From positions 1 to 56,130 of the forward strand of contig CANKVS010000026.1 in NCBI GenBank assembly GCA_947487155.1: 56,130 bases of DNA, given 5' to 3'. Source of the DNA: an uncultured Flaviramulus sp. GTDB taxonomy: Bacteria > Bacteroidota > Bacteroidia > Flavobacteriales > Flavobacteriaceae. Both the position numbers and the translations under genes were made by a program. Of the stretch, positions 24,615-33,816 are shown piece after piece (within the stretch, counting starts at the first letter, position 1; each line of letters opens with the position of its first letter). The notes beneath the pieces were generated by a model that was not told the origin of the DNA, did not search any database, and was given only the letters and a program-made list of their open reading frames with translations.

Positions 24615-25154
24615 TTACTTTTTTCGACTGTAATGATTTTGAGTGACTTGATTCAAAAATGTTTTAGATTTAATCAATTCAAATTTCAATTCTTTTGGGA
24701 GTTCTGAAAATAAAGGAGAGCCTCCACCCAATAATATTGGGATTGTGGTTATTATTATATTGTCAATCAAATCAGCTTTTAAAAAATTCCGTATCGTTGT
24801 GCCTCCATCAATGTATAATTTAAAACATCCTTTCTGATAAATTTGTTCTAAAATTTCTGTCAATGTTCCTTTAATCAAAAACGCTTTTCCTTTATATTCT
24901 TCGGATATTTTACTTAAAGTATTGCTTAATACAAATACAGGCTTATTATATGGCCAATCAACATCAAATCCGCATACCGTTTCAAACGTTGTTCTTCCCA
25001 TTATAAGCGCATCAATATTATTTATGAATTCTACATATCCCATATCATTATTATTAGGATTTGGGATTGAATTAAGCCAATCGATTTTACCATTTTTATC
25101 TGCAATATAGCCATCCAAACTTGTAGCAATAAATACACTATTTTTCTTGTTCAT
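24615..25154 (-). CDS. Dihydrofolate reductase family protein (RibD C-terminal-like)
   Basis: This is a 179-residue reductase-fold protein. Its N-terminus VFIATSLDGYIADKNGKIDWL matches the RibD_C/DHFR-like family, and IMGRTTFETV and LYIDGGTTIRNFLKADLIDNIIITTIPILLG fit as well. Members of this family are NADPH-binding and of diverse or unknown function, so true folate reduction is doubtful. The gene is isolated, with 281 bases to pcm (convergent) and 95 bases to the S15 peptidase gene upstream. The gap 24399-24614 has no gene and no structure I can support. Confidence 0.85.
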   Translation of the reverse strand: MNKKNSVFIATSLDGYIADKNGKIDWLNSIPNPNNNDMGYVEFINNIDALIMGRTTFETVCGFDVDWPYNKPVFVLSNTLSKISEEYKGKAFLIKGTLTEILEQIYQKGCFKLYIDGGTTIRNFLKADLIDNIIITTIPILLGGGSPLFSELPKELKFELIKSKTFLNQVTQNHYSRKK

Positions 25155-25249
25155 TGTTTTTTAAATTTAGTTTTCTATATGATTGCTGGTTTAGCTATAC
25201 AAATTACAATTGCTATATTTTAGTTTAACTAATTCAAGACGACATTTTT

Positions 25250-27076
25250 TTACTCTTTCATCGATTTATTAAAAGCATCAACTCCTCCAACCATAGGTAG
25301 CTCTAAGCGAGTACCATCCAAATCAATAGTTAATTCCGTTCCAGGTTTTGGGTGAAGTGTAAACTCTTTATCGCTAGAAAAAATCATCAATCCAATTTGC
25401 TGTCCAGCTTTAATAATTTGGTCATCTGGCATTAAATCAAATGCTAATTCGTAAAATTTTCCTGGTTTTAAGGGTTTACTTTTTCTTAAAGATTTATGGT
25501 TTTGTGGATCTGCCCAACCACGCGTTATAATATTGTCGGTAATTTTAATTTTTCCTTCGTTCCAGGGTAACGAGACTAACCAAACTGAAAGATTTGCAGC
25601 AGGTTTGCTACTTGCCAATTTAATAGAGATTCTCGCGGTTCCTGAAATATGAATATCTTCTTTTAAAATAGGTGTGGTGTACAATAAACGGTGTTTACTG
25701 CTTTTAGATTTTGCTAATGTTGCCCCATCAAAATTATAATTATCTACCAACATTTCTTTACCTTGATTATGCAGATTACGAGTCGTTAAACCTCCTTTTT
25801 GTGCTCCTCCAGAACTTAAATATAATGTTATTGGAGACGCATCAGGATTTGGATAATCTTTATATGGTGTTGGTTCACTTGCTTTATCATTTTCTCTAAC
25901 TATCCATGCTTTAGCGTCATTTTCAACATTGTTTTTTATGCCGTGTAAATAGCGTGTAAACCATCTATTCATCATAGTAATTGGAGGTGGACCACCATGT
26001 CCGTTTTGATGATAATATATTTGTGTTGGTAGCCCCATGTCTTTGGCTTTTTTATAAATACGGTAACTATGTTCTGGCATAACATTCCAATCGTTAAACC
26101 CATGGGACATTAATAATGCTGCTTTCATAGGCTTCATTTCATTTAAATAATCGCGTTCTGCCCAAAAATCGTTATAATCGCCAGTAATTCTATCTATACC
26201 GTTTTTTATTTCGGTATCTCTAACTTTAGCATTGTTATAAGTTCGTTTTGATTCATCGCCACTATGAATAAAATCGTATAAAACATCAACATCTTCACCT
26301 AAATAGCCACCAGGGGAACGCACTAATCCATTAGATCTGTAATAGTGGTAATACGATGTATTTGGTGCAATTGGAATAATAGCTTCAAGACCTTCAACAC
26401 CTGTAGTTGCTGCGGCTAAGGGAATAGTACCATTGTATGATGTCCCTGTCATTCCTACTTTCCCTGTACACCAAAAGGCTTTAACTTCTGTGTTGCCATA
26501 CGCTTCGGTATATGCTTTTACACGACCATTTAACCAATCTATTACCGCTTTTGGAGCTAACGATTCGTTATTGCCACCAATCGTTGGTGCACCTTGCGAT
26601 AAACCAGTACCAGGAGAGGATGAATGTACTACAATATAACCACGAGGCACCCATTTTTTAATATGAGAATTAGAAATAATTGGACGCTTTCCAATGCGTG
26701 TTACTTCAGGGTGAATATGAGGTTTTGGTGTGTCTCCTAACTCGTGCTTAACATCCCAAAATATTTCGCTGCCACCTTGTGCAACACCAGCAAAATAAGG
26801 GCTAGAAACATAAATTACGGGAAGTTTTAAGCCTTCGGTATCGGTTTGGTATGGCCTTGTAACACTTGTGTGCATACGGTCTAACTTTCCATCACCATCG
26901 GTATCAAAAGTTGTTTCTACCCATAAATCGTGACGAATCCATTTGTTAGGTGTATTAAAAGCCTCTACTATTTGAGCTTCCCCATTTTTAAAAATTGGTT
27001 TTGCTTTTTCCTGAGCTAAACTAGAAATTACAAAAGCAAATAGGTATATAATAACTAAACTGTATTTTTTGTGCAT
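25250..27076 (-). CDS. X-Pro dipeptidyl-peptidase (S15 family), exported
   Basis: This is a 608-residue serine peptidase or CocE/NonD-type hydrolase with a signal peptide of about 21 residues (ending SSLAQ). The nucleophile motif GMTGTSYNGTIPL gives Ser213. HGFNDWNVMPEHS carries the Asp, and YYHQNGHGGPP the His. The C-terminal jelly-roll domain (about 400-600) is present, so the family order is complete. It probably removes N-terminal X-Pro dipeptides in the periplasm. DTDGDGKLDRMH near 58-69 looks like a small calcium loop. The NTF2-like gene lies 31 bases upstream and is likely cotranscribed. Confidence 0.92.
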   Translation of the reverse strand: MHKKYSLVIIYLFAFVISSLAQEKAKPIFKNGEAQIVEAFNTPNKWIRHDLWVETTFDTDGDGKLDRMHTSVTRPYQTDTEGLKLPVIYVSSPYFAGVAQGGSEIFWDVKHELGDTPKPHIHPEVTRIGKRPIISNSHIKKWVPRGYIVVHSSSPGTGLSQGAPTIGGNNESLAPKAVIDWLNGRVKAYTEAYGNTEVKAFWCTGKVGMTGTSYNGTIPLAAATTGVEGLEAIIPIAPNTSYYHYYRSNGLVRSPGGYLGEDVDVLYDFIHSGDESKRTYNNAKVRDTEIKNGIDRITGDYNDFWAERDYLNEMKPMKAALLMSHGFNDWNVMPEHSYRIYKKAKDMGLPTQIYYHQNGHGGPPPITMMNRWFTRYLHGIKNNVENDAKAWIVRENDKASEPTPYKDYPNPDASPITLYLSSGGAQKGGLTTRNLHNQGKEMLVDNYNFDGATLAKSKSSKHRLLYTTPILKEDIHISGTARISIKLASSKPAANLSVWLVSLPWNEGKIKITDNIITRGWADPQNHKSLRKSKPLKPGKFYELAFDLMPDDQIIKAGQQIGLMIFSSDKEFTLHPKPGTELTIDLDGTRLELPMVGGVDAFNKSMKE

Positions 27077-27107
27077 AATAGCTATATTATAATTTTAAGA
27101 CGTGTTT

Positions 27108-27662
27108 TTATGGTAAATACGCTTTAGGAATGGGGTTTTCGTACGATTCTTGAGTCCAATAAATATTAACAATCCACCAGCGTTTTCCATCGTTTAATAG
27201 TTGAATGCTATTAATACCTCGCATAAAAGGTTCTTCATCACTTTCACTTTTAAACGCTTCATAGGTACTAAATACTTGGGTAATGTTTCCAAAGGTATTT
27301 ACTGTTCTGTGAATTTCTTTTTCAAAAAAACCATTGTCAACTAACCATGTTCCAGAGCTTTTTTTATAATCGTCTGGTTTTAAATAACGTACTTGATATT
27401 CACCTTTTTTATTTTTCCAAGACGGAATTAATTTGGCTTCGGGTTTAAATAAAAATTTAAAAAGTTTCCAGTTTCTTTCTACACCTTTTTCACCTGAAAT
27501 AACGCTGTAAAGTGTTTTAATGGTACTGTCTAACGTTAGCACTAAAGCGCTATCAATAACATGTTCTGTAACTTCTTTTTTAGCGTTTTTTTTAGAATCG
27601 TTTTGTGCCTGTATATTAATTGCTAAAAGGCATGTAAAACAGGTGATAATTATTTTTTTCAT
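27108..27662 (-). CDS. Exported NTF2-like protein
   Basis: I start this at the second methionine (27662), giving MKKIIITCFTCLLAINIQAQ, a standard signal peptide; the longer frame from 27680 adds six residues. The mature part of about 165 residues has NTF2-like features (VERNWKLFKFLFKPEAKLIPSW, then a strand ending RWWIVNIYWTQE). The function is unknown and no catalytic residues are evident. It stands between smpB upstream and the S15 peptidase gene downstream on the same strand, 31 bases before the latter. Confidence 0.75.
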   Translation of the reverse strand: MKKIIITCFTCLLAINIQAQNDSKKNAKKEVTEHVIDSALVLTLDSTIKTLYSVISGEKGVERNWKLFKFLFKPEAKLIPSWKNKKGEYQVRYLKPDDYKKSSGTWLVDNGFFEKEIHRTVNTFGNITQVFSTYEAFKSESDEEPFMRGINSIQLLNDGKRWWIVNIYWTQESYENPIPKAYLP

Positions 27663-27788
27663 TTTAATTGAGTTTAACAAAGTGAAGTTAGATAATACAA
27701 TGATTTTGAAGCGTTAATAGAATCTTAAAATTATACATTTAACGAGGTATTAATAAAAACGTAGTAAAGATGTTCTTAAAAAATCAAC

Positions 27789-28247
27789 TTACTTGTAAGC
27801 CTTTTTTATTCTATCTAAATCTCTTTTATTGTCTCTGTCTTTTATGGTTTCACGCTTATCATACAGTTTTTTTCCTTTAGCTAAAGCAATTTCTAATTTT
27901 GCATAACCTTTATCGTTAATAAATAAACGCAACGGAATAATAGTTAGCCCCGTATTTTGAACTTCCTTGTTTAGTTTTTTAAGTTCCTTTTTATTTAAAA
28001 GTAATTTGCGTTCTGCTTTTGGACGATGATTATAATAATTGCCAAAAGCGTACTCTTCAATAGTAGCATTAATTACAAAAAGTTCACCTTGTTCATTAAA
28101 TTCACAAAAGCTTTCGGCTATAGATGCTTTGCTGCTTCTAATCGATTTAATTTCGGTTCCTGTAAGCACAATTCCAGCGGTATATTTGTCTAAAATCTCG
28201 TATTGAAAGCGTGCTTTTTTATTCTGTATGTTGATGTTTTTTTGCAT
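27789..28247 (-). CDS. smpB: SsrA-binding protein
   Basis: SmpB delivers tmRNA to stalled ribosomes in trans-translation. I use the ATG at 28247 (MQKNINIQNKKARFQYEILDKY), as in relatives; the longer frame from 28256 adds three residues. The beta-barrel hallmark YTAGIVLTGTEIKSIRSSKAS is present. PLRLFINDKGYAKLEIALAKGKKLYDKRETIKDRD follows in pieces, and the basic C-terminal tail (KRDLDRIKKAYK) is complete. A TAATTTTG-like box on the minus strand just upstream (near 28258) fits a promoter. No tmRNA gene is seen in this window. Confidence 0.96.
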   Translation of the reverse strand: MQKNINIQNKKARFQYEILDKYTAGIVLTGTEIKSIRSSKASIAESFCEFNEQGELFVINATIEEYAFGNYYNHRPKAERKLLLNKKELKKLNKEVQNTGLTIIPLRLFINDKGYAKLEIALAKGKKLYDKRETIKDRDNKRDLDRIKKAYK

Positions 28248-28392
28248 GAAATACAAAATTACATAAATTTATGATGTGTTCGATGATAGCTATCTCAAGA
28301 ATAGTTGGTTTTAAGAAATTATTTATTTCTCTAATAAACTTTAATTAAATACAATTACTTTAGATGCCTATAACTAAATCTATTTTTTTTGA

Positions 28393-29997
28393 ATGAAAAA
28401 ACTATTGTTGTTTTTTAGTATTTTGCTTGCAATTACATCTTGCAACAGTGTAAAGGTTTATAATGAGCAAATTACGAGTTTGCATTCTGTTGAAGATTTG
28501 CATAACGATATTGATAAAGTATACAAGCAATTACAAAAGCATCACCCCAAATTATACCAATATACTTCAAAAACTGTTTTAGACTTTAAATTTGATAGTT
28601 TAAAACAAGCCATCACCAAACCAATTAATTCGCGCGATTTTTATAAAAAGTTAGCTCCCGTAGTTACTCATGTTAGGCAAGGACATGTTTCGGTAGGTTC
28701 AGCTAATAAAAGGTTTACTAAAAAAGAAACTAAAGAATTAAAAAAACGAAAATTCGAATTTTACGATTTAGATTTCGAGTATTTAAATAGCAAGCTCTGG
28801 GTGAAAAATACACACGGAAAAGATTCTAGCATTGTTGGGAACCAAGTTGTAAAAATAGAAGCTGATTTAGCATCAAATTTAGTCGAATTATACAAAACCC
28901 GATTTGCTTCAGATGGTTATAACACAACATTACACAATAGGTTTGTTAGCAAAGGATTTTCTAGTTTTTATTATAAAGACAAAGGCTTTGTTGATAGTTT
29001 AAATGTAACATTTAAAAATAAGGATTCCATTTTTACAAAAACGTTTAGGCGTATTTCTAAAGAAGACAAAAAAGGCGATACTTTAAACGATTCAATTGCA
29101 TTAAAAAAGCCCAAAAAGAAACCAAAACCTAAAAAATTAACTAAAGCCGAAAAAAAGTTAAATCGTTTAAAAAATAAAGCAAAACGTAAGTATAATAAAA
29201 AATATGGCTATATAGCACGTAGAAAAAACTACACAAGGAATTTTAATTTTATAGGACAAGATAGTGCCATTGCCTTAATGAAAATAAGAGGTTTTACTAA
29301 CGGCAACTATAAAAAGTTTTATAATGAAAGTTTTACGAAATTAGACTCTGCTAAAACCAAAAACTTTATTTTAGATCTTAGAGATAATGGCGGTGGGCGC
29401 ATTTCTGAAATTGATTACCTGTATTCTTTTTTAACAGATAAAAATTATCAATTTATTACAGAAAGTGAAGTAAACAGTAGAGTTCCTTTTTTAAAGTTTT
29501 TAATGAGTAATACAAATTCTAATAGCCTTAAAGCAATTGGCGGGTTGTTGTCGCCTATTATTGCTGTTCACAACCTTATAAAAACAAAGAAGAAGGCAGG
29601 AAAACTGTATTATAAGTTTAAATACTCAAAAGTAAATAAGCCTAATCCCATGCATTTTAAAGGAAACATTTACGTGTTAATTAACGGGAATTCTTTTTCG
29701 GCGTCATCACTTATTTCAACACAACTTCAAGCCAATAAAAGAGCCGTTTTTGTGGGCGAAGAAACAGGAGGAGCCTATAATGGTACTGTTGCTGGTATTT
29801 ATAAAATATACGAGTTACCAACATCTAAACTTAAAATACGAATGGGTTTAATGCAAATTGAAGCACCACAAAAACAAACCCCAGATGGTTACGGTGTTAA
29901 GCCAAATATAAAAATAACACCAACAATAGAGGATCGTATTTTAAAACGAGACCCTGAATTAGAATGGGTGTTAAACGATATCGAAAATCAAAAATAA
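28393..29997 (+). CDS. S41 family peptidase lipoprotein with lysine-rich insert
   Basis: This is a 534-residue C-terminal-processing-type serine peptidase. A lipoprotein signal ends at Cys17 (ILLAITSC). The helical N-terminal part contains HHPKLYQYTSK and HVRQGHVSVG. The catalytic domain of about residues 285-525 includes NFILDLRDNGGG, the nucleophile region INGNSFSASSLIS, and the GEETGGAYNGTVAG loop that carries the general base side. Unusually, residues 238-278 are dominated by lysine and arginine (KKPKKKPKPKK and later KAKRKYNKK), between the early domain and the catalytic core. The gene is single, and its own start is clear. Confidence 0.88.
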   Translation: MKKLLLFFSILLAITSCNSVKVYNEQITSLHSVEDLHNDIDKVYKQLQKHHPKLYQYTSKTVLDFKFDSLKQAITKPINSRDFYKKLAPVVTHVRQGHVSVGSANKRFTKKETKELKKRKFEFYDLDFEYLNSKLWVKNTHGKDSSIVGNQVVKIEADLASNLVELYKTRFASDGYNTTLHNRFVSKGFSSFYYKDKGFVDSLNVTFKNKDSIFTKTFRRISKEDKKGDTLNDSIALKKPKKKPKPKKLTKAEKKLNRLKNKAKRKYNKKYGYIARRKNYTRNFNFIGQDSAIALMKIRGFTNGNYKKFYNESFTKLDSAKTKNFILDLRDNGGGRISEIDYLYSFLTDKNYQFITESEVNSRVPFLKFLMSNTNSNSLKAIGGLLSPIIAVHNLIKTKKKAGKLYYKFKYSKVNKPNPMHFKGNIYVLINGNSFSASSLISTQLQANKRAVFVGEETGGAYNGTVAGIYKIYELPTSKLKIRMGLMQIEAPQKQTPDGYGVKPNIKITPTIEDRILKRDPELEWVLNDIENQK

Positions 29998-30060
29998 AAA
30001 GTCAAGATGAGTGCATTGCTTACCCGCAAAACATTTGTATTTTTGTTTTTCATTTTATGC

Positions 30061-30088
30061 TTTGTCATGCTCAGTTTGTCGAAGCATC
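30061..30088. repeat. Copy of a dispersed flavobacterial repeat
   Basis: TGTCATGCTCAGTTTGTCGAAGCATC is close to the TGTCATGCTGAGCTTGTCGAAGCATC family of dispersed repeats. The copy lies between the S41 gene and lpdA, on the plus strand. Confidence 0.55.
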
Positions 30089-30117
30089 TTTTTATTTAAA
30101 AATTAGAAAAAAATACT

Positions 30118-31518
30118 ATGAATTCATACGATGTAGTCGTAATAGGCTCTGGTCCTGGAGGATATGTTGCAGCAATACGTTGCGCACAATTAGGAATGAA
30201 AACTGCCATTATTGAAAAGTATTCAACCCTAGGAGGAACCTGCTTAAATGTTGGTTGTATTCCAAGTAAAGCACTTTTAGATTCTTCACACCATTATGAA
30301 GATGCTGTAAAACATTTTGAAGAACATGGTATTGAAATCCCTGGAGATGTAAAAGTAAATCTAGAAAAAATGATTGCTCGAAAGCAGTCTGTTGTAGATC
30401 AAACTACAGGTGGTATAGATTTTTTAATGAAGAAAAACAAGATTGATGTATATCAAGGTTTAGGGAGCTTTAAAGATGCCACTCATATTACAATAGCTGG
30501 AGAGGAAACCAGAGAGATTGAAGCTAAAAACACCATTATTGCTACGGGTAGTAAGCCATCAAACTTGCCATTTATCAATATAGATAAAGAACGAGTTATT
30601 ACGTCTACCGAAGCTTTAAAACTTAAAGAAATTCCAAAACATTTAATCGTTATTGGCGGTGGTGTTATAGGTTTAGAGCTTGGTCAAGTATACAAACGCT
30701 TAGGTGCCGAAGTTTCTGTAGTTGAGTATGCCGATAGAATTGTGCCAACAATGGATGCTGGGGTTTCTAAAGAATTGAATAAAGTTTTAAAGAAACAAAA
30801 ATTTAAAATTAATGCGTCTCATAAAGTAAAATCTGTTGAAAGAGTAGGTGATGAAGTTATTGTAAAAGCAGATAACAAAAAAGGTATTGAAGTAGAATTT
30901 AAAGGCGATTATTGCTTAGTCTCTGTTGGGCGTCGTCCGTACACAGATGGATTAAATGCTGAAGCTGCTGGTGTAAAATTAAATGACCGAGGGCAAGTAG
31001 AAGTTAACGAGCATTTACAAACCAGTGCATCTAATATTTATGCTATTGGCGATGTAATAAAAGGCGCAATGTTAGCGCATAAAGCAGAAGAAGAGGGTGT
31101 ATTTGTTGCAGAAACTTTAGCAGGACAAAAGCCGCATATCGATTATAACTTAATTCCAGGTGTTGTTTATACCTGGCCAGAAGTAGCTGCTGTTGGTAAA
31201 ACGGAAGATGATTTAAAAGCAGCAAATATTGATTATAAAGTGGGACAATTTCCAATGCGTGCTTTAGGTAGAAGTAGAGCAAGTATGGATTTAGATGGTT
31301 TTGTGAAAATTTTAGCCGATAAAACGACTGATGAAATTCTAGGTGTACACATGGTTGGCGCTCGTGCTGCCGATATGATTGCCGAAGCAGTTGTAGCTAT
31401 GGAATATAGAGCATCTGCCGAAGATGTATCGCGTATGTCTCACGCACACCCAACATTTACTGAAGCGATTAAAGAAGCAGCTTTAGCGGCTACTGAGGAT
31501 AGAGCTTTACATATTTAA
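30118..31518 (+). CDS. lpdA: Dihydrolipoyl dehydrogenase
   Basis: The E3 subunit of 2-oxo acid dehydrogenase complexes and the glycine cleavage system reoxidises dihydrolipoamide using FAD and NAD. The 466-residue protein has the FAD loop VVVIGSGPGGYVAAIR at the N-terminus, the redox disulfide in GGTCLNVGCIPSKAL (Cys42, Cys47), the NAD loop VIGGGVIGLELG, and the catalytic HAHPTFTEA at the C-terminus. Everything expected is present. It has no E1 or E2 genes next to it. A long perfect hairpin terminates it. Confidence 0.97.
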   Translation: MNSYDVVVIGSGPGGYVAAIRCAQLGMKTAIIEKYSTLGGTCLNVGCIPSKALLDSSHHYEDAVKHFEEHGIEIPGDVKVNLEKMIARKQSVVDQTTGGIDFLMKKNKIDVYQGLGSFKDATHITIAGEETREIEAKNTIIATGSKPSNLPFINIDKERVITSTEALKLKEIPKHLIVIGGGVIGLELGQVYKRLGAEVSVVEYADRIVPTMDAGVSKELNKVLKKQKFKINASHKVKSVERVGDEVIVKADNKKGIEVEFKGDYCLVSVGRRPYTDGLNAEAAGVKLNDRGQVEVNEHLQTSASNIYAIGDVIKGAMLAHKAEEEGVFVAETLAGQKPHIDYNLIPGVVYTWPEVAAVGKTEDDLKAANIDYKVGQFPMRALGRSRASMDLDGFVKILADKTTDEILGVHMVGARAADMIAEAVVAMEYRASAEDVSRMSHAHPTFTEAIKEAALAATEDRALHI

Positions 31519-31559
31519 AACTCTTTTAACGGCGCAAATCTCACGATACGAATAAAATT

Positions 31560-31612
31560 AAAAGCGAATCTTATTACTCAACTTATTGAGCAATAAGATT
31601 CGCTTTTATTGT
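31560..31612. terminator. Strong bidirectional terminator after lpdA
   Basis: AAAAGCGAATCTTATT (31560-31575) pairs perfectly with AATAAGATTCGCTTTT (31592-31607). The inner CTCAA/TTGAG extends the stem. The A-rich left and T-rich right ends suit both lpdA and the convergent TPR lipoprotein gene. Confidence 0.9.
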
Positions 31613-31626
31613 TTTTTCAATATTCC

Positions 31627-33336
31627 TTATATCTCAAAATCGGCATCAATCCAGCTTTGTTTTATTAAGGCTTCCATTCGAGCTACATTTTCAGAATCTT
31701 TAAGCCCTTGGTATGCTAATTTTAATCCATGATGTGCCCAACCATTTTTGGGTAGATGTTTTAAATCTTCCTCGTAAGTAATAATAGCATCGGTATATTT
31801 TTTAGCCGCAATTTGTACGTTGCCTAAATGATGACGAATAGAAAAAAACCAATCTGGTGGTTCGTTGTAATTAAGCGCATCTTCAATAGCAACAGCTTCT
31901 TTAAGCAGTATTATACTTGTATTATAATCGCTTTCCGAAGCCCATAACTCAGCTTCCAAAACCTTTGAAGCTATTGCAACCAATTCGTAAACCGAGTTAA
32001 TGTCCCATACGGTTACATCTTTTAAGCTTTCGTCCTGTGCTAGTTTTTGCAGTTTAATCAATTCTTGTTTTGCTTTTTCTACATCGCCTTTACTTAAATG
32101 CGCCATACCTTCAGCATAATGCCTAATAGCTTTGGGATATTTTAAATTATATGTATTTAATTGCATAGCTAAAATGTCATCCCATTTTTTAAACTTAACA
32201 GCAACATTATAAGGCGTAATATAATAATGTTGTAATGTTCCCCAACCTGGTTCTTTCATTATGTCTGGATGTACGTGTTCGGACACTTTATTAGCACCAA
32301 TCATTGCCCAATGGCTATTACCTTCTAGCGTCGCAGTTGCCGCCATAAAATGATAATTGTGCGGATAATAGGCCAACGGATAAGCGCCTTGTGCGTGACA
32401 AGTTGTTACATAAGTGCTGTCTGCTTTTACTGCTGCAATGTTTGAAAGTGTACCTTTGTGGTAGTCTCCAGTTCTAATATAAGTATGGGATGGCATGTGT
32501 AATAAATGCCCAGAACCAGGTACTAAACCGTCATCAAAAACCTTTGCGGATATGTTTGAGCGTTCAGGACTATTAGAGGCCTCAACCGCGTGAATATAAA
32601 AATGATGAGCTCCAGGATGTTTTGCATTTTTGGCTATTAGTTTTTCTAAAAGTGCTACAATTTCTATAGTCCAAGGTTTTTCAGAACCATCCTTTTCATT
32701 TAAATCCCACGGATGCAAGTTCATTAAAGATTCAGCATATAAAGCACTTATTTCAGTGTCATCTGGATATTGATTGTGTAATTTTTTTAATGCTTTAGAA
32801 TATGCTAAGTCTAATGCACTCCTATCTTCGGGAGGTTCGGCTGCATAACGCAATGCCATGGCTTCAATAAATTGTTGCTCTTTTACAGTTGCATGCGCCG
32901 AAAGACTTTTTGCTTTTTTGATGGCTTCAAACGCACGTTGGTAATTATCATCTTCCATTCCTGCATTATAATTAGGCCCCAATACATAGGCGTACCCCCA
33001 ATATGCCATAGCACAATTTGGATCTAGTTTTGTAGCGTAATAAAACGATCGTGCTGCTTCAGCATGATTAAACCCGTAAGCCAATGTCATACCTTGATTA
33101 AAATAGCGTTGCACCAAAGTATCGTTGGTTGTTATGGGGTAATTAACAGCATCTAAACCTTCTAATAAGGGCGCGATATTATCTTTTTTATACCATTCGG
33201 CATCAGTAATTTGTGGTACACAAGCATATTTTGAAGCTGGTGGCGTTTTTACAATCGGGTTGTTATTCTCATTAGAACCATTTTTACAAGCGTATAGAAT
33301 AGATAGTGCTGCTAGAAATAATACATATTTTTTCAT
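31627..33336 (-). CDS. TPR-containing lipoprotein
   Basis: The 569-residue product has a lipoprotein signal ending at Cys17 (LSILYAC). The mature part is dominated by helical tetratricopeptide-like repeats, for example YFNQGMTLAYGFNHAEAARSFYYATKLDPNCAMAYWG in two overlapping parts, and near the C-terminus YTDAIITYEEDLKHLPKNGWA. His- and Trp-rich spots (HPGAHHFYIHAVE, LLHMPSHTY) recur and suggest a metal or haem site, but no cysteine motif is seen. The function is unknown. It is divergent from the ECF-controlled unit, and the shared upstream region is 286 bases. Confidence 0.8.
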   Translation of the reverse strand: MKKYVLFLAALSILYACKNGSNENNNPIVKTPPASKYACVPQITDAEWYKKDNIAPLLEGLDAVNYPITTNDTLVQRYFNQGMTLAYGFNHAEAARSFYYATKLDPNCAMAYWGYAYVLGPNYNAGMEDDNYQRAFEAIKKAKSLSAHATVKEQQFIEAMALRYAAEPPEDRSALDLAYSKALKKLHNQYPDDTEISALYAESLMNLHPWDLNEKDGSEKPWTIEIVALLEKLIAKNAKHPGAHHFYIHAVEASNSPERSNISAKVFDDGLVPGSGHLLHMPSHTYIRTGDYHKGTLSNIAAVKADSTYVTTCHAQGAYPLAYYPHNYHFMAATATLEGNSHWAMIGANKVSEHVHPDIMKEPGWGTLQHYYITPYNVAVKFKKWDDILAMQLNTYNLKYPKAIRHYAEGMAHLSKGDVEKAKQELIKLQKLAQDESLKDVTVWDINSVYELVAIASKVLEAELWASESDYNTSIILLKEAVAIEDALNYNEPPDWFFSIRHHLGNVQIAAKKYTDAIITYEEDLKHLPKNGWAHHGLKLAYQGLKDSENVARMEALIKQSWIDADFEI

Positions 33337-33554
33337 TTTGTAGTGAATTGATTATCAGATTTTTAAATATACAAAATATAAAAATTATATCTAAACCCTT
33401 CTTAGTTTTTTGGCTATTATTAGTTTTGAAATTGTTTCTAGGTTTTCGTATGTCATGATATTTGATAACCTAGATTTAAATGTTCAGAAGTAGTTTACTA
33501 CTATTCATATAAAAATTTAGTAATCCAAAAACATTTAAAAAAAACAGCATAAAA

Positions 33555-33590
33555 TATGCAACCTTTTCACCTTTTGGTTGTCTTGTATAA
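33555..33590 (+). promoter_or_regulatory. ECF-type promoter before the small ORF and TonB receptor
   Basis: TATGCAACCTTTT (33555-33567, with the AACCTTTT core at 33560-33567) is followed after 12 bases by GTCTT (33580-33584) and TATAA. A near-identical arrangement lies before the ECF sigma gene at 37073-37101. Such AACC...GTC spacing is typical of ECF-sigma promoters, so I infer that the sigma factor encoded at 37139 reads both. Confidence 0.65.
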
Positions 33591-33622
33591 GTACATATTA
33601 AAATCAAAAAAAACGAATAGTA

Positions 33623-33766
33623 ATGAAACATAAACACCAAAATAGTGTTAGTCAATCTTTAAATTCCGTTTTAGGTTTTGGATGGTTTACTGGTGCTAGC
33701 TTACAGGATAAGGTATCGGTAGAAAAAAACAAGTTTTATAAGGTTAAAACTTCCAAACGGAAATAA
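33623..33766 (+). CDS. Small protein of 47 residues at the head of the TonB-receptor unit
   Basis: ATG 33623 to TAA 33766 encodes 47 residues, beginning MKHKHQNSVSQSLNSV. It has a central LGFGWFTGASLQDK segment and a basic end, KVKTSKRK. It has no signal peptide, cysteine or membrane helix. It starts 38 bases after the ECF-type -10 and ends 50 bases before the receptor ATG, so it should be the first gene of that transcript. I recognise no family. It might be a leader peptide or a real small protein. The frame is short, so confidence is moderate. Confidence 0.5.
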   Translation: MKHKHQNSVSQSLNSVLGFGWFTGASLQDKVSVEKNKFYKVKTSKRK

Positions 33767-33816
33767 AACAGTTTAAAAATAAATAAAAGTTATTAGTAAT
33801 CGTTTAACTTTAAAAA

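Noticed and set aside
31043..31282. Open frames on the opposite strand of lpdA and of other genes
   Set aside because: They lie inside clear family genes and have no recognisable features; they are frame shadows.
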